Shown here: positions 1 to 7,758 of the stretch, piece after piece
Layout: the number at the start of each line of letters is the position of its first letter
How positions within the stretch are numbered: position 1 is the first letter of the stretch
Assembly (NCBI GenBank): GCA_002451055.1
Contig: DKBD01000004.1
Coordinates: 10,181 to 19,449, forward strand
Source of the DNA: Nitrospira sp. UBA6909
GTDB lineage: Bacteria > Nitrospirota > Nitrospiria > Nitrospirales > Nitrospiraceae
Reading direction: 5' to 3'
Length of the DNA stretch: 9,269 bases
Translations under genes and position numbers: made by a program
The notes under the pieces: model-generated
The model's input: only the letters and a program-made list of their open reading frames with translations
Told to the model about the DNA's origin: nothing
Database searches by the model: none

Positions 1-675
1 CTGTTTGGCATCTCGATCGAGAATGAAATTCCGTTCAAACCAGTTCATATCAAGCCGTTTAGTCTTGAGCCGCTCCGCGAGAAAGATGCTTTGCAATTCG
101 CGGAGGGACTGCGTGAGATCGTCATTGCGGACGATATAGTCGTACTCGCGGAAGCTCCAGACCTCCTCTTTTACCTTCTCAAGCCGACGATGGATCTCCT
201 CCGGAGAGTCCGAAGCGCGGCCATGAAGCCGCTCTCTCAGCGTATCCAGGGATGGAGGAAGAATAAATACGTACACGGCATCTTCACACTTCTTCTTAAT
301 CTCGAGCGCCCCTTGCACGTCGATTTCCAACAAGACGTCGAGGCCCTGCTCCGTCTTTTCCATCAAGGTCTTGCACGGCGTACCATACCAGTTCCCGTAC
401 ACACGCGCGTACTCTAAAAACTCCTGCCTCGCAACCATCTCCTGAAACGCGGTATCCTCGATGAAGTAATATTCACGCCCGTGCTCTTCTCCAACGCGCG
501 GCTTTCTGGTGGTATAGGACACGGAATGCCACAACCTTGGGACAGAGGCCACAAGCTGTTTGCAGAGGGTTGTTTTCCCCGCTCCGGATGGAGCGGAAAT
601 GACAAACAAAATGCCATGGCGCGTGTATGTATCAGGCCTCTCGTCGACGTTCGGCGACTGCACATCAGGTGACAT
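1..675 (-). CDS. gmk: Guanylate kinase (3' end cut by window edge)
   Basis: Guanylate kinase phosphorylates GMP to GDP with ATP in the cytoplasm, a step of purine nucleotide salvage and synthesis. Reading the minus strand from ATG 675 gives 225 open codons to position 1. The P-loop APSGAGKT is at residues 28-35. The GMP-binding segment SYTTRKPRVGE is at about 53-63, followed by GREYYFI (66-72) and later EIDVQGA. The typical family length is about 205-210 residues, so nearly the whole protein is present and only the extreme C-terminus is missing. About 20 polar residues precede the HGILFVISAPSG strand, a short extension compared with E. coli Gmk. The gene starts 8 nt after the yicC stop, with only a weak GGAA as possible ribosome site, so it is probably translated by coupling as the downstream gene of the operon. 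The yicC-gmk pair is a common bacterial neighbourhood. Identity is very secure; the exact start is less so. Confidence 0.95.
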   Translation of the reverse strand, partial: MSPDVQSPNVDERPDTYTRHGILFVISAPSGAGKTTLCKQLVASVPRLWHSVSYTTRKPRVGEEHGREYYFIEDTAFQEMVARQEFLEYARVYGNWYGTPCKTLMEKTEQGLDVLLEIDVQGALEIKKKCEDAVYVFILPPSLDTLRERLHGRASDSPEEIHRRLEKVKEEVWSFREYDYIVRNDDLTQSLRELQSIFLAERLKTKRLDMNWFERNFILDRDAKQ

Positions 676-683
676 AGCCGTGA

Positions 684-1562
684 TCATTCCACGTTCTGTA
701 CTTGCTCTCGAAGGCGTTCCAGTTCGGCCTTCATCTGCACGACGGCCGCCGTGATCACCGTATCGCCGGCCTTTGACCCGATGGTATTGACCTCCCGCCC
801 CATCTCCTGGAGGAGAAAATCCAATGTCTTTCCAACCGGTTGTACGCCGTGCACTGTCTGCTGAAACTGTAGCATATGCGCGTCCAATCTGACCAATTCT
901 TCCGTAATGTCGCCTCGGTCCGCATAGACGGCCAATTCCTGATGGAGTCGCGCCAAGTCCGGCACGTCCCCGTTCAACAACTTTTGGACCCGCTCCTTCA
1001 TACGGGTGAACGATTCTTGCGCCACAGCTGGGGACCGCTCCGCCACTCGATGTTTCAATTCTCCGATCGTCTTGAGGCGGCTTAAGAGATCCTGTGCCAG
1101 AAGCGCCCCCTCCTTTTTTCGCATCTTGGCGAGATCTTGCAAGGCCTGCAGGCCAAGCTTCACCGCCAGCTTCGCGAGCTTCGGATCATCCACCGGTTGA
1201 TCCGAGAGGACGATAACATCGCGAAACCCCGCGACAAGCCCAATGTCGATGGGGCCTCCGAGCTTTAACGTTCGTTGGAGGGAACTGAGAGCCTGATAGT
1301 ACTGTTTTGCCAATCCAGCGTCAAGGTGAACGGATCCAGCACCTCCCCGCCCTCCCTGCAACAAGACGGCCAGTTCAACGCGCCCCCTTGAGCAGAGTCC
1401 TTGCACGGCTTTCTTCAATGTCTCCTCAAGGTGTCCCATCGACTTCGGCAGACGGATGGAGGTCTCCAGAAACCGGTGGTTCACGGACCGGACTTCGACG
1501 GTGACCGTACCGCCAGACCAAACGCTCTGCCGTCGGCCGAATCCTGTCATGCTCTTGATCAT
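684..1562 (-). CDS. yicC: YicC family endoribonuclease
   Basis: 292-residue protein, close to E. coli YicC (287). The N-terminal YicC domain begins with the hallmark MIKSMTGFG and continues with VEVRSVNHRFLE (residues 22-33). The C-terminal DUF1732 domain (about 218-292) has ITEELVRLDAH and GKTLDFLLQEMGRE (244-257), then NTIGSK. E. coli YicC is described as an endoribonuclease linked to small-RNA turnover; the substrate here cannot be read from sequence. The frame stays open upstream to 1703, but that stretch lies inside nth and lacks family similarity. The ATG at 1562 overlaps the nth stop as ATGA and is preceded by a purine-rich AAAGGAAAA about 10-12 nt upstream, which supports this start. 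gmk follows after 8 nt. Family assignment is secure; the biochemical role comes from the family only. Confidence 0.95.
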   Translation of the reverse strand: MIKSMTGFGRRQSVWSGGTVTVEVRSVNHRFLETSIRLPKSMGHLEETLKKAVQGLCSRGRVELAVLLQGGRGGAGSVHLDAGLAKQYYQALSSLQRTLKLGGPIDIGLVAGFRDVIVLSDQPVDDPKLAKLAVKLGLQALQDLAKMRKKEGALLAQDLLSRLKTIGELKHRVAERSPAVAQESFTRMKERVQKLLNGDVPDLARLHQELAVYADRGDITEELVRLDAHMLQFQQTVHGVQPVGKTLDFLLQEMGREVNTIGSKAGDTVITAAVVQMKAELERLREQVQNVE

Positions 1563-2221
1563 CGCGTGTGTTTTCCTTTCCAATAGCATACATCGTACAA
1601 GGTACAGTTCCCACACTGCGGAGCGCGCGCGAGGCACACATACCGTCCATGGAGCAAGAGACGCTGTGACACGCCGGTCCACTGGTGCTGGGGAAACAGG
1701 CACTGCAGATCGCGCTCAATTCGTTCGGGGTCGTCGGAGCTTGTCAGGTTCAACCGCTGAGCCACGCGCTTCACATGCGTATCGACGACGACGACCGGCT
1801 GACCGAAGACCGCCCCCAGAATGACGTTGGCGGTTTTACGCCCGACTCCAGGAAGTGAGGTCAAGGCCTCCATCGTCATCGGAACCTTGCCATGCAATCG
1901 TTCGGCAAGGGCCCGCGCGCATCCGATCAGGTGTTTCGCCTTGCTCTTATAGAATCCCGTCGGCTTGATAAGCGACTCGAGTTCAGACGGCTTCGCCTGG
2001 GCCATATCACGCGGGGTCGGATATCGAAGAAAGAGGGCCGGCGTCACTTGGTTCACCCGCCGATCGGTGCATTGCGCGGAAAGAATCGTCGCCACAAGCA
2101 ACTCCCAGGGGGAGCGATGCGCGAGCTCCACCTCTGCGGTCTCCATGGTTCTGAACAGAATCACAGCGATCTCCGAAGGGCGGTCCGCAGAGCCTGGAAG
2201 GCGACGCGTTCGAGATGTCAT
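1559..2221 (-). CDS. nth: Endonuclease III (DNA glycosylase/AP lyase)
   Basis: Removes oxidised pyrimidines from DNA and nicks the resulting abasic site in base excision repair. From ATG 2221 the protein has 220 residues (E. coli Nth has 211). Visible features are LLVATILSAQCTD (41-53), the helix-hairpin-helix LPGVGRKTANVIL (123-135) with catalytic Lys129, the catalytic Asp147 in VVDTHVKR, and a C-terminal Cys-x6-Cys-x2-Cys-x5-Cys cluster (Cys196, 203, 206, 212) for a [4Fe-4S] centre. All key residues are intact. The start is uncertain: an in-frame TTG at 2242 would add seven residues and sits only 3 nt after the hflX TAA. Neither candidate has a Shine-Dalgarno sequence, so translation probably relies on ribosomes finishing hflX. 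The stop overlaps the yicC start as ATGA. Confidence 0.94.
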   Translation of the reverse strand: MTSRTRRLPGSADRPSEIAVILFRTMETAEVELAHRSPWELLVATILSAQCTDRRVNQVTPALFLRYPTPRDMAQAKPSELESLIKPTGFYKSKAKHLIGCARALAERLHGKVPMTMEALTSLPGVGRKTANVILGAVFGQPVVVVDTHVKRVAQRLNLTSSDDPERIERDLQCLFPQHQWTGVSQRLLLHGRYVCLARAPQCGNCTLYDVCYWKGKHTR

Positions 2222-2245
2222 GGGGTTGGGACAATTGTGCAAGGG

Positions 2246-3940
2246 TTATGGACGAGAAGCAAGTGCAGCCACATCGTCCCGGATCTCTATCGTCGAGGCC
2301 GGCCAATCTCCCGCCCTCAGCGAGAGGAGATGCGTTTCGACCTCGGCAAGAAGCGGCCGCAAGGTTTGCGGGCGGAGCGCGGAAATCCCGATCGCCCGGT
2401 AGCGGCGGCAGAGCGGCTCCACCTGGTGGGCCGGCAATCGATCACATTTATTGAACACCAGCATCCGTGGAATACCATCCAAGTTAAGCTCTCGCAAAAT
2501 AGCCGTCACGGCGGTAATCTGCACGTCGATGTCGACCCCGCCGGCATCCACGATATGCAGCAGTAAATCGGCCTCGCGCAATTCTTCCAAGGTGGTGCGA
2601 AAGGCTCCCACAAGTTCTTGTGGAAGGTCGCGGATAAACCCCACGGTATCAGTGAGAATGATCTCGCGGTCTTGGGGGAAACGGAGCCGTCGGCTGGTGG
2701 TGTCCAACGTCTCAAACACGCGATTTTCCGCCGACACACGGCTCTCGGTCAATACATTCAAGAGGGTGGATTTCCCGGCATTCGTGTATCCCACGAGAGA
2801 CACGACAGGCACCCCATGGCGCCCACGGCGCGCCCGGCGTTGGTCTTGATGTCTGGCGAAGTGCTCAAGCTCGCGCTCAAGGCGTGTGATGCGGTCGCGA
2901 ATGCGTCGCCGGTCCGTTTCTAATTTCGTTTCACCGGGCCCCCGAGTCCCGATTCCACCGCCGAGCCGCGAAAGCTGGGCGCCTTTTCCAGAAAGCCGTG
3001 GCAGCAAATACCGTAATTGAGCCAATTCGACCTGCACCTTTCCCTCTCGGCTGTGGGCTCTTCTGGCAAAAATATCCAGAATGAGCTGCGTGCGGTCGAT
3101 GACCTTGATGTCGGTCATTTCTGCAATCGCGCGTGATTGGGCCGGCGAGAGCGTTTGATCGAAGATCACCATGTCGGCCCCTCTGTGGAGCGTTTGGATC
3201 AGCACCTCTTTCAATTTTCCGCTTCCCAGCAAATACCGTTGATGGCCGTCCGCCGTCCGCTGCGCAACGCGGTCGATGACGGTCACTCCGGCTGAAGAGG
3301 CAAGTTCTGCCAACTCGGCCAAACGCTCCTCTTGCTCCGCACGGCCTTGCGAGGACGCACTGACTAAAATCGCCGACTCGGCGCCGTCCTTGACGGTCTG
3401 GTGGGCGAGCGCAGCCTGCACCTCCGCTTCCAATTCCCCGATGAATCGATCGAACGCCATCGAGCACTGGTGAAACGGAACCGCTTTGAGAATGTGACAG
3501 ATTTTCCCTGCCCCATCGGGCGGGAGAAGGTGCGCGAGATAGAGCTGTCCGGGATTCCCTTCCGGAGAAACAGAAAGTGTCCCAATTAAGTCCAAGCGCA
3601 AGAAAGCCAGATCGGTCAGAGACTCCTGGCTCAGCGGTTGATCGTGCAGTTGCGTTCTGAGCAACCGTAATCCTCGCAACGAGCGGGGCCCGGCTCTGAA
3701 CTTGGCCGCCGTGGTAGGCGATAACGCTAGGTCTGTTCCCACGATGATCTCTTGCACGAGACCTCGGCGTGTCAAGAGAACCGCGATGGGTCGTCGAATG
3801 TCGAGGGTGAGCTGGCTCATCGCCTTGGCAAGCTCAGGGGTGAGAACCTTGTCCTGTGGCACACGACGCCGATACAGCCGCTCGATCGCCGCTACCTGGC
3901 TCGCACGAAGGCCCGCGGTTTGGCCATAGATTTCAGGAAT
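2246..3940 (-). CDS. hflX: GTPase HflX, probable AUU start
   Basis: HflX is a ribosome-binding GTPase that splits stalled 70S ribosomes, typically under heat or antibiotic stress. With the proposed start the protein has 564 residues and belongs to the long HflX form with an extra N-terminal region (about 1-190). The HflX domain follows, with LLGSGKLKE, the VELAQLRYLLPRL helix and the glycine-rich GGGIGTRGPGETKLE loop, then the G domain: G1 GYTNAGKST (384-392), G3 DTVGF (431-435), G4 NKCD (497-500) and G5 ISA. The first conventional start in frame is GTG 3862. However, the 26 codons upstream encode IPEIYGQTAGLRAS and then AAIERLYRRR, which I recognise as the usual HflX N-terminus. They begin at ATT 3940, 6 nt after a perfect AAGGAGG; no ATG, GTG or TTG lies between. 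The gene overlaps the tsaD stop by 8 nt. If AUU is not used, the alternative is a 538-residue form from 3862, which lacks any clear ribosome site. Confidence 0.93.
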   Translation of the reverse strand: MPEIYGQTAGLRASQVAAIERLYRRRVPQDKVLTPELAKAMSQLTLDIRRPIAVLLTRRGLVQEIIVGTDLALSPTTAAKFRAGPRSLRGLRLLRTQLHDQPLSQESLTDLAFLRLDLIGTLSVSPEGNPGQLYLAHLLPPDGAGKICHILKAVPFHQCSMAFDRFIGELEAEVQAALAHQTVKDGAESAILVSASSQGRAEQEERLAELAELASSAGVTVIDRVAQRTADGHQRYLLGSGKLKEVLIQTLHRGADMVIFDQTLSPAQSRAIAEMTDIKVIDRTQLILDIFARRAHSREGKVQVELAQLRYLLPRLSGKGAQLSRLGGGIGTRGPGETKLETDRRRIRDRITRLERELEHFARHQDQRRARRGRHGVPVVSLVGYTNAGKSTLLNVLTESRVSAENRVFETLDTTSRRLRFPQDREIILTDTVGFIRDLPQELVGAFRTTLEELREADLLLHIVDAGGVDIDVQITAVTAILRELNLDGIPRMLVFNKCDRLPAHQVEPLCRRYRAIGISALRPQTLRPLLAEVETHLLSLRAGDWPASTIEIRDDVAALASRP

Positions 3941-5009
3941 GGATAACCTCCTTGCGGCAGGAAAGCTCGGGCATGGGCTCGATTTGCAGCGCCGGTTGAA
4001 TGTCGAAATTGCGGGTCCAGCGCGGATCGGTCATGAGCGCGTGCCGACCTGCCGAGGCAATCATTGCCGCATTATCCGTACAGTATGCCATGGGCGGCAA
4101 GGCCAGCCTCACCCCTTCCCGTTCGGCTCGCTCTTTGAACAATGCCCGCAACCGTGAGTTCGCCGACACCCCTCCCACAACGGCAAGAGCGGAGAGCCTC
4201 TCTTGGGCAAGAGCCGAAAACGCCTTGATCACCAACACTTGAACGATCGACTCCTGATAGCCTGCTGCCAGATCCGCGGTTTGCCTCACTCTCGCCTGCT
4301 CATCCATACCTTGCAACTTGTACAACAATGCAGTCTTCAGCCCGCTGAAACTGAACTCCAGGCTGCTCTTCCGCCGGTGAAAGCGCGGGAACGGAATCGC
4401 TTCAGGATCTCCCTGCCGAGCAAGCCGATCGATCGCCGGCCCACCTGGAAATTCCAAGCCCAGCATTTGCGCCCCCTTGTCGAACGCCTCCCCAGCTGCA
4501 TCGTCCCTCGTGCAACCAAGCAAGGCGCAGCGTCCGCCAGGCTCTCGTCTGAAGAGATGGGTATGGCCTCCGGAAACGACCAGCACAATACATGGGAGAG
4601 GGAATACCGGATCGGCTAGCCAAGCGGATGCGATATGCCCTTCCAGATGATTGACACCGACCAACGGAATCCCCAGACCATAGCTCAGCGCTTTCGCGAA
4701 GTTCACGCCGACTAGGAGAGCGCCGGCCAATCCAGGCCCCCGGGTCACCGCCACCGCCCCAAGATCTGGTTTTTCAATGCAGGCTTGAGCCAACGCATCG
4801 GCAACGACGGCGTGGATCGTGCTGATATGGGCTCGGGCCGCCAGCTCTGGCACAACGCCGCCGAACCTCGCATGGACCGCCATTTGAGAGGAAATCACGT
4901 TTGAAAGCACCCGGCCATCGCGATCAAGAACGGCGGCGGCCGTCTCATCGCATGAGGACTCAATCCCAAGGATCGCTCGCGGCTCCCACGCACTATCTAG
5001 CTGAGACAT
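3933..5009 (-). CDS. tsaD: tRNA t6A37 threonylcarbamoyltransferase TsaD
   Basis: TsaD transfers the threonylcarbamoyl group from TC-AMP to A37 of tRNAs that read ANN codons, working with TsaB and TsaE in bacteria. From ATG 5009 the protein has 358 residues. The N-terminal ILGIESSCDET (13-23) is the family signature. GGVVPELAARAH follows, then NHLEGH with metal ligands His121 and His125, LLVVSGGHTHL-type ATPase-fold residues (here VLVVSGGHTH), DDAAGEAFDKGA, FSFSGLKT, and YCTDNAAM with the third ligand Asp312. All expected ligands are present. The frame is open upstream to 5219, but that extension would translate through the clpC terminator hairpin and into clpC, so it is rejected. ATG 5030 (seven residues more) is possible; neither ATG has a clear Shine-Dalgarno. 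tsaD is the first gene of the tsaD-hflX-nth-yicC-gmk run. I saw no convincing promoter between it and the terminator. Confidence 0.96.
   Translation of the reverse strand: MSQLDSAWEPRAILGIESSCDETAAAVLDRDGRVLSNVISSQMAVHARFGGVVPELAARAHISTIHAVVADALAQACIEKPDLGAVAVTRGPGLAGALLVGVNFAKALSYGLGIPLVGVNHLEGHIASAWLADPVFPLPCIVLVVSGGHTHLFRREPGGRCALLGCTRDDAAGEAFDKGAQMLGLEFPGGPAIDRLARQGDPEAIPFPRFHRRKSSLEFSFSGLKTALLYKLQGMDEQARVRQTADLAAGYQESIVQVLVIKAFSALAQERLSALAVVGGVSANSRLRALFKERAEREGVRLALPPMAYCTDNAAMIASAGRHALMTDPRWTRNFDIQPALQIEPMPELSCRKEVIHS
3947..3953 (-). promoter_or_regulatory. Strong ribosome-binding site for hflX
   Basis: The minus strand reads AAGGAGG, then six bases (TTATCC), then ATT at 3940. This is a full-strength Shine-Dalgarno at good spacing, inside the last codons of tsaD, where it encodes part of the RKEV stretch. 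It is the main evidence that hflX starts at 3940 and not at GTG 3862, which lies 84 nt further downstream. Confidence 0.75.
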
Positions 5010-5067
5010 TGATTGGTCAGTTCGAACCATGGGCGATGCCGGAGAGAAGTGAAAGAGATAAGACAAC

Positions 5068-5099
5068 ACGACCCCTGCGGTCTTCACCGCAGGGGTCGT
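5068..5099 (-). terminator. Rho-independent terminator after clpC
   Basis: A perfect 13-bp inverted repeat, ACGACCCCTGCGG and CCGCAGGGGTCGT, is separated by a 6-nt loop (5081-5086). On the minus strand the stem is followed by the T-rich GTTGTCTTATCTCTTT; on the plus strand no T-tract follows. It lies 44 nt past the clpC stop and 58 nt before the tsaD ATG, so it most likely ends the clpC transcript and separates it from the downstream operon. The T-tract is interrupted, so some read-through into tsaD is possible. Confidence 0.85.
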
Positions 5100-5143
5100 C
5101 GGAGTTTGCATCATGTAGTTGCGCCGCAACAGCCACGTGAGAC

Positions 5144-7570
5144 CTACACCCCGGCCATGGCCTCCTGTTCGATGAAAACCGGGGAGCCATCCCGCAACAC
5201 CACCTTGACCTTGCGGCACTCTTTGAATCGCCCGCGGATCAGTTCATCCGAAAGCGGGTCACCGATGGCTCGCTGAATCGCTCTGCGCATGGGTCTGGCC
5301 CCATACAGAGGCTCATACCCTTCTTTAATAAGCCACTGCTTGACCTCGTTGTCAACGTCGATTTCCATCCCCTTCTCCATAAGACGTAGGTTCAGTTCGT
5401 GGATAAGGATATCGAGAATACTGTACAGGTGTTCTTTCTCCAACTGATGGAATATGACGACCTCGTCGATCCGGTTTAAAAATTCCGGGCTGAAAGCTTT
5501 GCGCAACTCCCCCATGACTTCTTCCTTCTTCCGGCGCGCAGCTTCACCCTCCGTGCTCTGGAACCCCAATGATACGCTTTTTTGGATGTTCTTCGTGCCG
5601 ATATTGGAGGTCATGATCACGACGGTGTTCTTGAAGTCGACCTTTCGACCCAAGCTGTCCGTCAATACTCCATCGTCCAATACCTGAAGGAGCACGTTGA
5701 AAACGTCAGGGTGGGCCTTCTCAATCTCATCGAAGAGAACGACGGAATAAGGCCGGCGTCTGACCTTTTCGGTCAGCTGCCCCCCTTCCTCATAGCCGAC
5801 ATACCCAGGAGGAGCACCGAAGAGTCTGGAACTGGTGAACTTTTCCTGGTACTCGGACATATCGACCCGAATCAGCGCGTCTTCGCTGTTGAAGAGAAAC
5901 TCGGCCAATGTCCTGGCAAGTTCCGTTTTTCCTACTCCTGTCGGCCCCATAAAGATGAATGAACCGATCGGCTTCCGCATTTCCTTCAATCCCGCGCGTG
6001 AACGGCGAATGGCCCGCGCAACCGCCGAGATCGCTTCATTTTGGCCGATCACCCGCTTGTGGAGAAATTCCTCCATGCGCAGCAGCTTATTGGATTCTTC
6101 CTCTTCAAGTTTGAAGAGCGGAATGCCCGTCATCTTGGACACCACATAGGCCACGTCTTCTTTGCCGATCACCGGCTTGTTCTTCTCCTGAGTCTTTTTC
6201 CACTCTCGTTTGGATTCGTCCAGGAGCTTGCGCAGCCGTTCTTCTTCCTCTCGATGCCGTACGGCTTCCTCAAAATTCTGCATCGAGATGGACAACTCTT
6301 TTTCTCGCGACACTTTCTTCAGCTCCTGTTCCATCGCCTTCAGCTCAGATGGAAGGGCGTACGTTTGCAGTTTCGCGCGTGAGCCGGTTTCGTCGATCAA
6401 ATCGATCGCTTTGTCTGGCAGGAACCGATCGGTGATATACCGATCGGACAACTTGACCGCTTCGACGATGGCATCCTCCGTAATCTCGACGCCATGATGC
6501 TCTTCGTACCGATCCCGCAGTCCCTGGATGATCAGAATCGTTTCATCGATGTTGGGCGGCTGCACATAAATCGGCTGAAACCGCCGCTTCAATGCGCCGT
6601 CTTTTTCAATGTGTTTGCGATATTCGTCCAACGTCGTGGCCCCGATGCACTGAATTTCTCCCCGAGAGAGGGCCGGCTTCAGCATATTCGACGCATCAAT
6701 GGAGCCCTCCGCCGCGCCGGCTCCGACCAGCGTGTGCAGCTCATCAATAAAAATAATGATGTTGCCGGCTTGAACGATTTCCTTCATCACGACTTTGAGC
6801 CGTTCCTCGAATTGGCCCCGGTATTTCGTGCCGGCTACCAGCGAACCGAGATCCAGCGCAATGACGCGCCTGGACAATAAGTTATCAGGGACTTCCGACT
6901 GGATGATCCGCTGGGCAAGTCCTTCAACGATCGCCGTCTTGCCGACGCCGGACTCTCCGATAAGCACGGGATTGTTCTTGCTTCTTCGGCTGAGGATTTG
7001 AAGTACGCGTTCGATTTCGTCCGATCTCCCGATTACCGGATCTAGTTGGCCTTCCTGGGCAAGCTGAGTCAAGTCACGACCGAATTCGTCAAGCGCCGGC
7101 GTGTTGCTCTTTCGGTCGCGCTCGCGCGGAGCGGACTTGCGTAAGAAAGTGACGGTCAATTGCCGCGCCGTCAACAGATTAGCCCCCAGGCTTCGAAGAA
7201 TCTTGCCGCCGATCCCCTCCTCTTCTCGAAGGAGTCCCAACAAGAGATGCTCGCTACCGATATGGTTGTGACCCAAAAGGCGGGCTTCCTCGACGCCGTA
7301 TTCAATGACCTTCTTCACCCGCGGGCTGAACGGGATCTCACCGAACGTCATCGTCGTTCCACCGCCAGGAAGATTACGCTCGATTTCCAAACGAATTTGT
7401 TCCGTGGAGAGCCCCATTTTCTTCAAGATCATGAGGGCAATACCATCCGACTCACGGAGGATCGCCAAAACGAGATGCTCTGTCCCAAGATAGTCGTTCT
7501 GGTGCCGCTCGGCTTCCTCGCGCGCGAGGATGATGATCTTCCGACCCTTGTCCGTAAATCGTTCGAACAT
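5144..7570 (-). CDS. clpC: ATP-dependent Clp protease ATPase subunit ClpC
   Basis: Hsp100 AAA+ unfoldase that threads proteins into the ClpP peptidase for stress-related and regulatory degradation. It has 808 residues from ATG 7570. The two Clp N repeats are marked by [10 protein letters not shown] (29-38) and [10 protein letters not shown] (105-114). The first AAA+ module has Walker A GESGVGKT (205-212) and Walker [14 protein letters not shown]-like middle segment ([19 protein letters not shown]), typical of ClpC, follows. The second module has Walker A GPTGVGKT (about 541-548) and Walker [15 protein letters not shown] in the SVSLGFQS segment matches the tripeptide loop that docks to ClpP. 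The frame extends upstream to 7672 without family similarity. ATG 7570 has AGGAGG 4 nt before it and is the clear start. A promoter lies about 75 nt upstream and a terminator follows, so it is probably monocistronic. No clear CIRCE or CtsR-like site was seen. Confidence 0.97.
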   Translation of the reverse strand: MFERFTDKGRKIIILAREEAERHQNDYLGTEHLVLAILRESDGIALMILKKMGLSTEQIRLEIERNLPGGGTTMTFGEIPFSPRVKKVIEYGVEEARLLGHNHIGSEHLLLGLLREEEGIGGKILRSLGANLLTARQLTVTFLRKSAPRERDRKSNTPALDEFGRDLTQLAQEGQLDPVIGRSDEIERVLQILSRRSKNNPVLIGESGVGKTAIVEGLAQRIIQSEVPDNLLSRRVIALDLGSLVAGTKYRGQFEERLKVVMKEIVQAGNIIIFIDELHTLVGAGAAEGSIDASNMLKPALSRGEIQCIGATTLDEYRKHIEKDGALKRRFQPIYVQPPNIDETILIIQGLRDRYEEHHGVEITEDAIVEAVKLSDRYITDRFLPDKAIDLIDETGSRAKLQTYALPSELKAMEQELKKVSREKELSISMQNFEEAVRHREEEERLRKLLDESKREWKKTQEKNKPVIGKEDVAYVVSKMTGIPLFKLEEEESNKLLRMEEFLHKRVIGQNEAISAVARAIRRSRAGLKEMRKPIGSFIFMGPTGVGKTELARTLAEFLFNSEDALIRVDMSEYQEKFTSSRLFGAPPGYVGYEEGGQLTEKVRRRPYSVVLFDEIEKAHPDVFNVLLQVLDDGVLTDSLGRKVDFKNTVVIMTSNIGTKNIQKSVSLGFQSTEGEAARRKKEEVMGELRKAFSPEFLNRIDEVVIFHQLEKEHLYSILDILIHELNLRLMEKGMEIDVDNEVKQWLIKEGYEPLYGARPMRRAIQRAIGDPLSDELIRGRFKECRKVKVVLRDGSPVFIEQEAMAGV

Positions 7571-7643
7571 CCTGCCTCCTTCTCCTGGCTCCTGGATAGG
7601 CGTGCCGGCGGTGCCGACCAAAACCTGTGAAAAACTTGAGCTA

Positions 7644-7672
7644 ATTGTAACCGCCCCACCCCTGTGAGTCAA
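7644..7672 (-). promoter_or_regulatory. Sigma70-type promoter of clpC
   Basis: The minus strand reads TTGACT (7672-7667), a 17-nt spacer, then TACAAT (7649-7644). Each hexamer has one mismatch to consensus and the spacing is ideal. Initiation is expected near 7637, giving a leader of roughly 67 nt before the clpC ATG. This looks like a housekeeping promoter and not a heat-shock-sigma one. Confidence 0.72.
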
Positions 7673-7715
7673 GGTTGTGTAAAAAAGGACCCCTGCGAAT
7701 CAACGGAACTTCCTC

Positions 7716-7730
7716 ATTATGTGACACAAT
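7716..7730. promoter_or_regulatory. Imperfect AT-rich palindrome, possible operator
   Basis: The 15-mer ATTATGTGACACAAT has seven-base arms around a central G with six of seven positions pairing (ATTnTGT-n-ACAnAAT). It sits between the two divergent promoters, about 29 bp upstream of the nadK -35 and 44 bp upstream of the clpC -35, where a shared regulator could bind. I cannot name a regulator family. A palindrome of this quality can arise by chance in a region this size. Confidence 0.25.
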
Positions 7731-7758
7731 TCTGTATGGAACCACCGTCATCCGCTCG

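Noticed and set aside
91..417. Plus-strand open frame of 108 codons opposite gmk
   Set aside because: It is antisense to the clearly conserved guanylate kinase and has no family resemblance or ribosome site.
1563..1703. Upstream extension of the yicC frame to 1703
   Set aside because: It lies wholly within nth in another frame. The canonical MIKSMTGFG start at 1562 has a plausible ribosome site and the ATGA overlap.
1892..2566. Plus-strand open frame of 224 codons opposite nth and hflX
   Set aside because: It spans the junction of two well-supported minus-strand genes, is rich in Arg/His/Gln without recognisable motifs, and has no ribosome site. It is an antisense shadow of high-GC coding.
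5118..5130. Small inverted repeat GTTGC-GCC-GCAAC between clpC and the terminator
   Set aside because: A 5-bp stem with a 3-nt loop and no T-tract is too small to support a function next to the strong terminator.
5010..5219. Upstream extension of the tsaD frame to 5219
   Set aside because: It would translate through the 13-bp terminator hairpin and into clpC, and the residues do not resemble TsaD, whose signature begins just after ATG 5009.
7681..7697. Minus-strand CGCAGGGGTCC followed by six T, resembling half of the clpC terminator
   Set aside because: It shares the 10-mer CGCAGGGGTC with the hairpin at 5068-5099, but the matching left arm is absent, so no hairpin forms. A shared 10-mer is expected by chance many times in a 9-kb window.
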